A model generated the notes under the pieces. That model did not search any database. It worked only from the letters and a program-made list of their open reading frames with translations, and was not told the origin of the DNA. Positions 20,338 to 28,464 of a DNA stretch of 64,000 bases are shown in pieces (the first letter of the stretch is position 1; every line of letters begins with the position of its first letter). The position numbers were made by a program, and so were the translations under genes. Source of the stretch: Streptomyces sp. NBC_01314 (lineage in GTDB: Bacteria; Actinomycetota; Actinomycetes; Streptomycetales; Streptomycetaceae); assembly GCF_041435215.1 (NCBI RefSeq), contig NZ_CP108394.1, positions 1,612,001-1,676,000 on the forward strand, written 5' to 3'.

Positions 20338-21582
20338 TTACTTGACGGCGGACTGGGCGGCCGTCAGAGCGTCCTTGGGTGACTGGGACCCGCTGAGGGC
20401 GGACTGGACGGCCTTCCACATCTGCTCGGAGATCTTGGGGTACTTGGTGCCCAGGTCGTCACTGGTGCGTCCCTTGGCCGCCTTGACCGCGTCGACCCAC
20501 GGCTTCAGCTCGGCGTTCGCCGCGACCTGCTTGTCCTGGACCTCGGTGGTGGGGGCGACGTACGACAGGGTCGTGTCGGTGGCGAGGAGGTTGTCGGTGC
20601 TGGTCAGGCAGGTCACGAGCTTCTGAGAGGTGGCGTAGCGGCCGGTTTCTCCCTGGACCGGGACGGTGACGAACTCGCCGCCGGTCGGGGCGGCCGCGTT
20701 GCCGCCGTCGGCGCCGGGGACGGGGATGACGCCGTAGTCGAAGCCGGCCTTCTGCGCGTTGGCGAGCTGCCAGGTGCCGTTCTCGGCGAACGCGTAGTCG
20801 CCGGTCGCGAACTCCTGCCAGCTGGTCGTCTGGGTGTTGTTGATCACCGAGTTGGGGGCGTAGCCCTTGTCCAGCCACTTCTTCCACAGCGACAGCGCGG
20901 ACACCGCCTCGGTCGAGCCGATGTCGGTGAGCTGCGCTCCCGAGCCCCAGAACCACGGCAGGAACTGGAAGCTGCCCTCCTCGGTCCCGATCGCCGAGAA
21001 CGTGATGCCCTTCTTCCCGGCCTTGTCGACCTTCGCCAGCGCCGCCGTCAGCGAGTCCCAGTCCTTCACCGACTCGATGTCCACGCCGGCCTTCTTGAGG
21101 ACCTCCTTGTTGTAGTAGAGGGCCAGGGTGTTGGCGCCGACCGGAGTGCCGTACGTCTTACCGCCCGACTGGCCGGCCCCGAGCAGGTTGGCGTCGACGG
21201 CCGAGGTGTCGATCTTGTTGTCGTCGGTCGTGGTCAGCAGGCCGGCCTCGGCCAGGGTGGAGACGACCGGGTTGTCGACGATGAGGACGTCCGCGGAGTT
21301 GTCCTGCTGCGCCGCCAGCAGTGCCTTGTTCGTCAGGTCGCTGGTGTCGAACGCGGTCCGCTTGATCTTCACACCGGCCTTGCTGCCGCAGTCGTCCAGC
21401 AGCTTCGCCCACGCCGAGCCCTTGTTGAACTGCGGGTACGGGTCCCAGATCGTGTACGTACCGCCGCCCGCGGCCTTCGTGGAGGTGTCGCCCGAGCCGG
21501 AGGAGCACGCACTGGCGCCGGCGGTGACGGTGACGACGGTCAGAACTGCGGCGGTGAGACGCCGTCTGGCAGATCGGTTCAT
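20338..21582 (-). CDS. Sugar-binding lipoprotein of the ABC importer (extracellular solute-binding family 1)
   Basis: 414 aa. The signal peptide ends in GASAC, a lipobox with Cys at ~27, followed by a Ser/Gly/Thr-rich tether. The mature part has the family 1 fold: WDPYPQFNKGSAWAKLLDD, LLAAQQDNSADVLIVDNPVVSTLAEAGLL, the ALYYNKEVLKKAGVD hinge and WQEFATGDYAFAENGTWQLANA. It captures an oligosaccharide and delivers it to the two permeases. The ATG at 21582 has GAGGAA upstream; an in-frame extension to 21630 lacks that support. Two tandem palindromes lie just upstream and may regulate it. Confidence 0.93.
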   Translation of the reverse strand: MNRSARRRLTAAVLTVVTVTAGASACSSGSGDTSTKAAGGGTYTIWDPYPQFNKGSAWAKLLDDCGSKAGVKIKRTAFDTSDLTNKALLAAQQDNSADVLIVDNPVVSTLAEAGLLTTTDDNKIDTSAVDANLLGAGQSGGKTYGTPVGANTLALYYNKEVLKKAGVDIESVKDWDSLTAALAKVDKAGKKGITFSAIGTEEGSFQFLPWFWGSGAQLTDIGSTEAVSALSLWKKWLDKGYAPNSVINNTQTTSWQEFATGDYAFAENGTWQLANAQKAGFDYGVIPVPGADGGNAAAPTGGEFVTVPVQGETGRYATSQKLVTCLTSTDNLLATDTTLSYVAPTTEVQDKQVAANAELKPWVDAVKAAKGRTSDDLGTKYPKISEQMWKAVQSALSGSQSPKDALTAAQSAVK

Positions 21583-21603
21583 GGCGTGTTCCTCATGGTT
21601 ATT

Positions 21604-21639
21604 GGCACAGGCGTGCCCTGGGATCGGCACAGGTGTGCC
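21604..21639. repeat. Two tandem palindromes GGCACAGG(C/T)GTGCC, 22 bp apart
   Basis: GGCACAGGCGTGCC at 21604-21617 is repeated as GGCACAGGTGTGCC at 21626-21639, each followed by CTGGGA. Start-to-start spacing is 22 bp, about two helical turns, and the block sits 22-57 nt upstream of the binding-lipoprotein start. It does not resemble the LacI operators of the same locus. It could be a second regulator site or a small duplication forming hairpins in the lacI-to-lipoprotein gap. Confidence 0.5.
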
Positions 21640-21747
21640 CTGGGACAGGTGATCGGTGGCTGCTGAACTCGCCGGACTCGGGGGGTGAACTGCCGGGCCG
21701 GCCGGTAGGGGATGCGGAGGCTGAAGGGGGAGGGTGCGGGAGGACGG

Positions 21748-22791
21748 TCAGGGGTGCGTGGAGGCAGCGGGGTCGGCTGGAGTGGTGCCGGTGGGTCCGG
21801 TGCTCGCTCGCAACGAGATCGGCGGCGCGAGCAGGTGATTCCGGGCCGGTGCGTCGGGGTGGTCGAGCCGCTCCACGAGCAGCTCGACGGCGAGGCGGCC
21901 CATCTGCTCCGCCGGTACGTCCGCCGCGGTGAGCTGCGGGGTCACCGTCTCCGCCCATCTGCTGGCCACCACTCCGGTGACGGAGAAGTCGCGCGGCACA
22001 TGGCGGCCGGCCTGGACCAGCCCCCGGTAGAGGCCGCCGAGCGCGGCCTCGTTCAAGGTGACCAGGGCCGTGGTGGCGGGGTCGTCGTGCAGGATCCGTT
22101 CCAGGCAGGCGAGGCCCGAGGCGGCGTCGTCCTCGCAGCAGTACGTCCGGACGGTCAGCCCGCGTTCCGCCGCGGCCTTGGTGAACCCCTCGAGGCCCCG
22201 GTGGGCGGACTCGTACCCCGCCCGTAGGAGCTGCTCGGGCCGGTTGACGAAGGCCACCCGACGGTGGCCCAGGTCCGCCAGGTGGTGCACACAGGCCGCC
22301 GCCAGGGCCGTGTGGTCCAGGCCCACCCACCAGCTGCCCTCCGGGTGGGCGGTGCGGCCGATGGCGACGGAGGGGAAATTCACCGCGGTGAGGTGGTCGA
22401 GGCGGTCGTCCCGCAGTCGGATCTCCATCAGGATCGCGCCGTCGACCCGCCGCTCGCCCAGCAGCCGCTGGAACGAGCGGTCGCTGTCCACACCGCTCGG
22501 AGAAAGCAGTACGTCGTAGTCGTAGGCCGCGGCGGCCTCGGTGACGCTGCCGATGAAGTCCAGCTGCATGCCGGTGTAGTGGTTCCCGGCCGGGGGGAAG
22601 ACCAGACCGATGGTGTTGGTCCGGCCGTTGGCCAGCGCCCGCGCACTGGCATTGGGCTGGTAACCCAGCTCGTCGATGACCCGCTGGACCTTCTGCCGGG
22701 TGTCCTCGGACACCGGTCGCTTCCCGCTCAGGGCATACGACACGGTGCTCCGCGAAACACCGGCCCGCTTGGCGATCTCGCCGATGTTCAC
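21748..22791 (-). CDS. LacI-family transcriptional repressor
   Basis: 347 aa. An N-terminal helix-turn-helix (IGEIAKRAGVSRSTVSYALSG) and hinge helix (NASARALANG) precede a periplasmic-binding-protein-like sensor domain (TNTIGLVFP onward). The start is GTG at 22791 with GAGGAGT upstream. It reads away from the second GH gene and toward the importer genes. Palindromes of the TCGAACCGGTTCGA type lie directly upstream at 22814 and 22864, and two more on the divergent GH side, so autoregulation and control of the whole locus are likely. The inducer is probably a sugar from the locus substrate. Confidence 0.95.
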   Translation of the reverse strand: MNIGEIAKRAGVSRSTVSYALSGKRPVSEDTRQKVQRVIDELGYQPNASARALANGRTNTIGLVFPPAGNHYTGMQLDFIGSVTEAAAAYDYDVLLSPSGVDSDRSFQRLLGERRVDGAILMEIRLRDDRLDHLTAVNFPSVAIGRTAHPEGSWWVGLDHTALAAACVHHLADLGHRRVAFVNRPEQLLRAGYESAHRGLEGFTKAAAERGLTVRTYCCEDDAASGLACLERILHDDPATTALVTLNEAALGGLYRGLVQAGRHVPRDFSVTGVVASRWAETVTPQLTAADVPAEQMGRLAVELLVERLDHPDAPARNHLLAPPISLRASTGPTGTTPADPAASTHP

Positions 22792-22813
22792 GGGGACTCC
22801 TCACAGAGAGCAG

Positions 22814-22827
22814 TCGAATCGGTTCGA
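22814..22827. promoter_or_regulatory. LacI-type operator 1, TCGAATCGGTTCGA
   Basis: An inverted repeat (TCGAA-N4-TTCGA) 23 bp upstream of the lacI GTG. It shares its core with three other sites in this intergenic region and fits autorepression of the lacI gene. Confidence 0.7.
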
Positions 22828-22863
22828 TGATTCCTGAGAACAAGATCGGCCGGATACCGACCA

Positions 22864-22877
22864 TCGAACCGGTTCGC
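22864..22877. promoter_or_regulatory. LacI-type operator 2, TCGAACCGGTTCGC
   Basis: This contains the perfect 12-bp palindrome CGAACCGGTTCG, with the central CpG-like symmetry usual for LacI-family operators. It lies 50 bp from operator 1 on the lacI side of the divergent region. Confidence 0.75.
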
Positions 22878-23096
22878 GTGAAGTGAAGGTAAGAGCAACC
22901 AAGACGGGTGTCAACGCCCCGTGTGAAATTTTCCGTAACGGCCTGGAAACTTCGGTGTGCGGAGGCATGACTCCTGGCCAGCCTGGGCTTGCGCACACTT
23001 ACCGGCAGGCCAGGAGCCGTAATCGGCGGTCGGCAGCACCCCTCCCCCGTCAGGGCGGCCGGCCGTACGCGGCTGAAAAGAATCGTGTCGGGGGTA

Positions 23097-23125
23097 TTGC
23101 TGGCCGGTTTCCCCGGTGCTAGCTT
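23097..23125 (+). promoter_or_regulatory. Candidate sigma-70-type promoter for the GH gene (TTGCTG, 17 bp, TAGCTT)
   Basis: TTGCTG at 23097-23102 and TAGCTT at 23120-23125 are separated by 17 bp. Operator 3 begins 2 bp after the -10 box, so a bound repressor would cover the start site. The leader to the GTG at 23544 would be about 410 nt. The match is to a weak consensus and is unverified. Confidence 0.45.
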
Positions 23126-23127
23126 CC

Positions 23128-23141
23128 CCGAACCGGTTCGA
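23128..23141. promoter_or_regulatory. LacI-type operator 3, CCGAACCGGTTCGA
   Basis: Perfect 12-bp core CGAACCGGTTCG immediately downstream of the candidate -10 box at 23120-23125. This is a classic repressor position for the + strand GH gene. Confidence 0.75.
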
Positions 23142-23422
23142 CAAAGCGTCGACAGGCCAAGACCGCTATCGAGGCGCCACCCACGCCTCGGAGCGTCGCC
23201 GGGGCCCATACCCCCTATACATCCGCCGCCCGGAGCTCCCCCTCCAGGCGGCGGATGCCACCCAGTGACCGTCGCACTCGTACGTGGCGGCGGTGCCTCG
23301 CCGACTCGGCACACCCGCCGCCAGGGCACGCGGTCCTCTCCCCGAAGGCCGGCCGAGTGCGTCCGGCTACCCGGAGCCTGAGCGCCGGTGAACCGGGGCG
23401 ACTCCTGTCGCGCGGCCCAATG

Positions 23423-23436
23423 TCGAACCGATTCGC
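23423..23436. promoter_or_regulatory. LacI-type operator 4, TCGAACCGATTCGC
   Basis: This is one base from the core palindrome and lies 108 bp upstream of the GH gene start. Together with operator 3 it could form a repression loop, or mark a second promoter closer to the gene. Apart from the four operators and the promoter candidate, I see no gene in 22792-23543. Confidence 0.65.
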
Positions 23437-23543
23437 CCCTGGCGGAACGTGGCCGGACCAGACCACCGCACGGACCGGCCCCGTCCCGTACGAAACGCAT
23501 CGGATCCAGCATCCGAGATGCCACGGAATCCACGGAGACCTCA

Positions 23544-26228
23544 GTGAGACAACGACAGAGAACGACGGGAGCCGGCGTCATCACGGCCGCAGCCCTCGCC
23601 ACCATGCTCGCCGTGCCCTCCGCGAGCCCGGCACAGGCGGCCGGTCCGGAACAGCTCGTCATCGACCTGGCCACCGACACCGGTGCCTTCCACGGCGGGG
23701 CGAGCGGCTCGCTGTACGGGATCTACGGCGACGGGGCGCCCAGCCGCAACCTCATCGAGGGCATGAACCTGCGCACGGTGTCCACCAAGGCGCAGGACGG
23801 TCCGCAGCACCCGGGTGCGGACGCCCTGGAGATCCTGCCCCCGTTCGTGGACTCCGGCGGCAAGGACGTCTACATCTACATGACCGACATCTACCGCGGG
23901 TTCCCGTACCAGTGGCCGGGCGCCAACGGCCCCGAGCGGCTCGCGGACTTCAAGGAGAAGATCAGGAAGCAGGTCGCCCAGGTCAGGACGACAGGCGACT
24001 ACCAGGACCACGTCGTCTACGTCCCCTTCAACGAACCCGAGGGGAACATGTTCGGCTCGGGCGCGTGGAGCTACAACAACGTCTCCTGGCTGAACGATCC
24101 GCAGTACTTCTTCGAGGCGTGGAAGGAGACCTACCGCCTCATCAAGAGCCTGGACCCGGACGCGCGGATCGCGGGCCCGAACACCTCCCTCCTCTTCGAC
24201 CAGGTCAAGGGCTTCCTGCAGTACGCCAAGGCCAACGACGTCGTCCCGGACGTGATGACCTGGCACGAGCTGTCCAGCCCCGCCGCGGTCCGCACCAGCG
24301 TCGCGAAGTACCGGCGGTGGGAGAAGGAGGTCGGTATCGACCCGCTGCCGATCAATGTCAACGAGTACGGCCACAACTACCACTTGTCCGTGCCCGGCCA
24401 GGTCGTCCAGTGGGTCTCCGCCATCGAGGAGTCGAAGATCGACGCCGACCTGGCGTACTGGAACATCGACGGCAACCTCAACGACTCGGCCGTCGACGCC
24501 AACAAGGGCAACGGCCAGTGGTGGCTGTTCAACGCCTACGGCCAGATGTCCGGACACACCGTCCAGGTGACCGCTCCCCATCCGAACCAGCAGTACACCC
24601 TCCAGGGCGTGGCCACGCTGGACGCCGACAAGAAGCAGTCCCGGGCGATCTTCGGCGGCAAGAGCGGCGACGCGGACATCGTCTTCGACAACATCGACCC
24701 GAAGCTGTTCGGGACGACGGTGCACGCCACCGTGCAGGAGATCCCGTGGACCGGGCAGGTCGGTGACTCGGCCCAGCCCCAGCGACTGGCGGACCAGGAG
24801 GTCACCGTCGGCGCGGACGGCACGGTGACCCTGCCGATGACCGGCATGAACGAGATGTCCGCCTACCAGGTCATCCTCTCCCCCGGCGGAAACGGCGGAG
24901 AGCCGGCCGAGCCCTCCGTCAGCTGGCGGAAGTCCTACGAGGCGGAGAACGCCACCTACACCGGCGGCGGCTACTCCAAGAACGGTCCCGAGGGCACACC
25001 CTCCAACGTCGGCAAGTTCGCGACAAGCGGCAACTACAACGTCGGCGGACTGCGCACCGGCTCCGACGGCGTGCTCGCCTTCGACGTGGACGTACCGCAG
25101 GACGGCGCCTACGACCTGAGCGTCTTCGCCAACTCCTACAACCTGGACGGCCGGGTTAAGGAACAGGGCCCCACCAACGTCTTCCTGCGCGTCGACGGCA
25201 AGGACCCGCAGGAGCTGCGCCTGACGCTCGGTTACAAGTGGGTGGTCTGGGGGCACACCGACACCACCGTGAAGCTGACCGCCGGCAAGCACAGGATCAC
25301 GCTTTCCGCGAAGGACGCGGACCTGGGCGTCACCAAGGGCGACGCCATCATCGACAAGATCGACCTGGCCCTGCGCGACGAGCACGTCACCCAGCCGGCG
25401 ATCTACGAGGCCGAGTACGCCACGCTCACCGGAACCCGGCCCGGCTACAGCTACCCCGAGGCCTCCGGGCCGGGCGCGGTGCCGCTGCCCGCGGACGCCT
25501 CCGCGACCTTCTGGGTCCACTCCCCCACCGACGGTGAGGCCACCGTCTCCCTCGACCACCTCGGCGGCGGCCGGGCAAGCCTGTCACTCAACGGCGAGGA
25601 ACTCGACGTCCCCCGGATCGGAAACGGCAAGCCGCGCACGGAGACGGTCAAGATGTTCCTGTCCGCGGGCATCAACAAGATCACCGTCACCGGTACCTCC
25701 CGCGACCTGGTCCTCGACCGGCTGCGGGTGTCGCCCTCGCAGGGCACGCTGGTACCCACCGTCTACCAGGCGGAGGACGGCAGCGCCTCCGGGGCCGCCA
25801 AGGCCACCGAGGCGTACACCTTCGCCGCAGGCGGCAAGTCCGTCACCGACATCGGCAACGGGACCGCCAACGCCCTCACCATCGACGTGGTGGCCGCCAG
25901 ATCCGGACGGCACGCGGTGACCATCCGCTACTCCAACGCCGAACAGCTCCCCGCCACCCACTACAACCCCGACCCGATCGCCCGCCACGCCGACATCTCG
26001 GTCAACAACGGCCCGGCCCACAGGGCCCTGTTCCCGACCACCTTCCACTTCAACAGCTTCCGGGACCTGACCGTCCCCCTCACCCTGAAGAAGGGCACGA
26101 ACCGGATCACCTTCACGGCCGAGGAACTGCCCGACTTCGACGGCGACACCTACAACCAGCTCGACCAGCGATCCCCCTACGCCCCGGTGATCGACCAGAT
26201 CGCCGTCACACCGCTGACGGAGAAGTAG
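23544..26228 (+). CDS. Secreted clan GH-A-like glycoside hydrolase with three CBM35-like modules (894 aa)
   Basis: Starts at GTG 23544 with GGAG 6 nt upstream; a longer in-frame extension to 23388 has no ribosome site and precedes the signal peptide. The signal peptide is RQRQRTTGAGVITAAALATM through SPAQAA. The catalytic barrel has Glu164 in PFNEPEG and Glu274 in VNEYGHN, the same pair and spacing as the paralogue at 13360-16554. Shared blocks include GGASGSLYGIYG, TKAQDGPQHPGADALEI and DLAYWNIDGNLNDSA. Three binding modules follow, starting YEAENATYTG, YEAEYATLTG and YQAEDGSASG. It lacks the terminal ricin-type lectin of the paralogue. It is divergent from lacI and preceded by two operators. 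Its role is probably extracellular depolymerisation of the glycan whose fragments the ABC importer takes up. Confidence 0.86.
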   Translation: MRQRQRTTGAGVITAAALATMLAVPSASPAQAAGPEQLVIDLATDTGAFHGGASGSLYGIYGDGAPSRNLIEGMNLRTVSTKAQDGPQHPGADALEILPPFVDSGGKDVYIYMTDIYRGFPYQWPGANGPERLADFKEKIRKQVAQVRTTGDYQDHVVYVPFNEPEGNMFGSGAWSYNNVSWLNDPQYFFEAWKETYRLIKSLDPDARIAGPNTSLLFDQVKGFLQYAKANDVVPDVMTWHELSSPAAVRTSVAKYRRWEKEVGIDPLPINVNEYGHNYHLSVPGQVVQWVSAIEESKIDADLAYWNIDGNLNDSAVDANKGNGQWWLFNAYGQMSGHTVQVTAPHPNQQYTLQGVATLDADKKQSRAIFGGKSGDADIVFDNIDPKLFGTTVHATVQEIPWTGQVGDSAQPQRLADQEVTVGADGTVTLPMTGMNEMSAYQVILSPGGNGGEPAEPSVSWRKSYEAENATYTGGGYSKNGPEGTPSNVGKFATSGNYNVGGLRTGSDGVLAFDVDVPQDGAYDLSVFANSYNLDGRVKEQGPTNVFLRVDGKDPQELRLTLGYKWVVWGHTDTTVKLTAGKHRITLSAKDADLGVTKGDAIIDKIDLALRDEHVTQPAIYEAEYATLTGTRPGYSYPEASGPGAVPLPADASATFWVHSPTDGEATVSLDHLGGGRASLSLNGEELDVPRIGNGKPRTETVKMFLSAGINKITVTGTSRDLVLDRLRVSPSQGTLVPTVYQAEDGSASGAAKATEAYTFAAGGKSVTDIGNGTANALTIDVVAARSGRHAVTIRYSNAEQLPATHYNPDPIARHADISVNNGPAHRALFPTTFHFNSFRDLTVPLTLKKGTNRITFTAEELPDFDGDTYNQLDQRSPYAPVIDQIAVTPLTEK

Positions 26229-26248
26229 CCGCCCGAACCTCCTTGGAA

Positions 26249-26289
26249 CATCCGGGTGCCGGCCGGACGCCGTCCGACACCCGGATGTC
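26249..26289 (+). terminator. Hairpin terminator after the GH gene
   Basis: Arms ACATCCGGGTG (26249-26259) and CACCCGGATGT (26279-26289) are exact complements. The loop itself holds a second small hairpin (CGGAC/GTCCG). It starts 21 nt after the GH stop codon. Confidence 0.7.
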
Positions 26290-26694
26290 CACGGGTCCCG
26301 TACCCCACGGTGGCAGTGGACGGCCTTGCCACACCCACACTCGGCGACCGCCCGCCCGACCCCCGAGCTCACCCACGACTCAAGGCAGTCGGCCCACGGT
26401 CATTCGACCCGCTGGTCGCCTCCTTACGACGCCCCGTCGGCGGATGGCAGGGGTGGCCATTCCCGCGGGCCAGCGCATTCTCCCCCTCAGCTTCAACGGC
26501 ATGGACGGCAGCTCGGAGGCAGCAGCGGAGGGGCCTTGGCCCAAGGCCGGGTTCCGCCGTTGAGCGCGCCCGGCGAGCGCAAATCCTGGAGCGGCTATCA
26601 GACGTCCTACTGGGCGGTTCAGCTGTCCTCCGCCGGCCCCGTCAGCGAGCCACCGACGGCAGGCGGGCCGCTTCCGCCTTCGGGAACTACGCCG

Positions 26695-27079
26695 ATGCAG
26701 TGGTCCCCTGATGCCAAACGGCGCTACTTCGACAGCCGCATCGCTCTGCGCGAAGCGGTGGACGCCCTTGCCCCTCGAGCCGCCGAAGATCCGGAGCGAC
26801 ACCTGGCCGAAGGGGTCCGGCTACACCGCGTACTCACCAATCCGCTCCGCTGTCTACTGGGAGCACCGTACCCATCTGTTCGCGGAGCAAGTGCGCTCCC
26901 TGTTCGATGACGGTGTGGGCCTGGCTCGCCGACTGGTCCAGCACCATCCGAGATACGGAGCCCCGGTACTGGCCCAGATTCTCACAGACCGATCGACCTT
27001 CCACACCGCCGCTCGCGAGTTCGGGCCCGCCCTCGATGACTTCCGCGAAGCCCTGAGCTACCTGGGAGAAGCCGGCTAG
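26695..27079 (+). pseudogene. Frameshifted fragment of a helical (TPR-like) protein
   Basis: One frame reads MQWSPDAKRRYFDSRIALRE and continues to about RVLTNPLRC. After an apparent frameshift near 26850, the frame ending at 27079 reads DDGVGLARRLVQHHPRYGAP, then ALDDFREALSYLGEAG. The heptad-like Ala/Leu pattern resembles TPR proteins of actinomycetes. No start with a ribosome site and no single frame support a working gene. The 470 nt before it (26229-26694) hold only the terminator. Confidence 0.35.
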
Positions 27080-27438
27080 AGCGGCTTGGACCGTGAGCAA
27101 GGGCAGTCGCGCCGGGCCAGGGATGATCACCGGTTCCTATTCCGCAACGTCCAATAGCCGGAGTTGTGGACCTCCGCCGGCCTGACCACCCCGACCAAGC
27201 GCACAGCCGCCCCGCTCAGCCAGGCCGGGTACCGCTGCAGAAGCCCGACCGTCCCCGCCGCGCTGATTACTGCCCACCCGCCAACTTTCTCACCAACACC
27301 TGGGGCAGCACCCAGTCCGACCAGCCCAAGCCGACCACGGCCTCCGGCAGTCCTGTCACCGCCAGTCGCCAAGGCGCGTGAGAGGAAGGCCGTAGAGACG
27401 GATCTCCAGGTCGCTTGTCCTGCCCAGCAGGGTGAAAC

Positions 27439-27478
27439 CGGGTGCTCCACAGTTTCATCAGATGGTGTGGAGCACCCG
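27439..27478. promoter_or_regulatory. 13-bp stem hairpin upstream of the urease operon
   Basis: CGGGTGCTCCACA (27439-27451) pairs exactly with 27466-27478 around a 14-nt loop. It lies 129 nt before the ureAB start. It could be a terminator for upstream transcription or a leader structure of the urease operon. The rest of 27080-27606 shows no recognisable gene. Confidence 0.5.
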
Positions 27479-27606
27479 CCATTTGGCCGTCTCGCCGATC
27501 TTCCCCGCCGATGCTCGAAGGGCGCCCGTCGCCATCCGGAAAGCGTTGTCCGTGACCTTGGCATGCCCGGTCGCACGCACAATCCGAACAACAGAGACGA
27601 GTCATC

Positions 27607-28464
27607 GTGCATTTGACTCCGCATGAGCAGGAGCGCTTGCTGATCCACGTGGCGGCCGACGTGGCAGGAAAGCGTCGCGACCGGGGGCTGCGTTTGAACT
27701 ACCCCGAGGCGATGGCCCTGCTGACCGTTCACGTCTTCGAGGCGGCGCGCGACGGCAAGACGGTCAGCGACATCATGGACTCGGGCCGACGGGTGCTCAC
27801 ACGTGACGACATGATGGACGGCGTCCCGGAGATGATCAAGAACGTCCAGGTGGAGGCGACCTTCCCGGACGGCACCAAGCTGGTCACGATCCATGACCCC
27901 ATCCCGGAGGCCACGGAGGAACCCGAGGTCTACCCGGGCAAGATCGAGCACCCCCAGCCGCCCCGCAAGCCAGGCTCCCCGGTCGACTGCGACGACAGCG
28001 GCAACTCGTCCGTCAGCTGCGACGAGGACGACGACACAGTCTCCCGGTACGACGCGATCTGCTTCAACGTGCACCTCGACGGGGAGACGCAGGGCGTCAA
28101 CCTGCAGACGGACGCCACCACCTTGCCGGGGCCGGGCAGGACGAAGATCAAGGTGAAGAACGAGTCGGACCGTCCTATTCAGGTCGGCTCCCACTATCAC
28201 TTCGCCGAGGTCAACCCGGGGCTGAAGGTCGTCAGCGTCGAGGTCCCCGCCGGGCAGACAGTCCCCCAAGACCGCAGCCTCTGGAACTGCGACGCGGCGA
28301 GGGGCCGGCGGCTCAACATCGCCGCGGGCACGTCCGTACGTTTCGAACCGGGCGACGAGTGCTGCGTGGAACTGGTGCAGATCCAGGGTGATGTCACGGC
28401 CGGCGGCAGCAACACCAGCGACCTCACCAAGATCCAGGGGCTGCGCGAAGGGATCATCCGATGA
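27607..28464 (+). CDS. ureAB: Urease gamma-beta fusion subunit (UreA-UreB), with long acidic linker
   Basis: 285 aa. Residues 1-100 are a urease gamma subunit ([41 protein letters not shown]). The C-terminal part is a beta subunit: [28 protein letters not shown] and [20 protein letters not shown]. Between them lies a ~70-residue insert rich in Asp, Ser and Pro with four Cys nearby ([18 protein letters not shown]), much longer than in usual fusions. It assembles with UreC into the cytoplasmic Ni-urease that splits urea into ammonia and carbamate. It starts at GTG 27607 with a weak purine-rich site, and its stop overlaps ureC by 4 nt. No separate ureB exists. Confidence 0.93.
   Translation: MHLTPHEQERLLIHVAADVAGKRRDRGLRLNYPEAMALLTVHVFEAARDGKTVSDIMDSGRRVLTRDDMMDGVPEMIKNVQVEATFPDGTKLVTIHDPIPEATEEPEVYPGKIEHPQPPRKPGSPVDCDDSGNSSVSCDEDDDTVSRYDAICFNVHLDGETQGVNLQTDATTLPGPGRTKIKVKNESDRPIQVGSHYHFAEVNPGLKVVSVEVPAGQTVPQDRSLWNCDAARGRRLNIAAGTSVRFEPGDECCVELVQIQGDVTAGGSNTSDLTKIQGLREGIIR

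Noticed and set aside
22801..23543. Short frames in the lacI/GH intergenic region as small genes
   Set aside because: They have no ribosome sites or motifs and overlap operators; regulatory DNA explains the gap.
23541..25559. 672-codon - strand frame opposite the second glycosidase
   Set aside because: Antisense shadow; the + strand has a signal peptide, catalytic motifs and operators.
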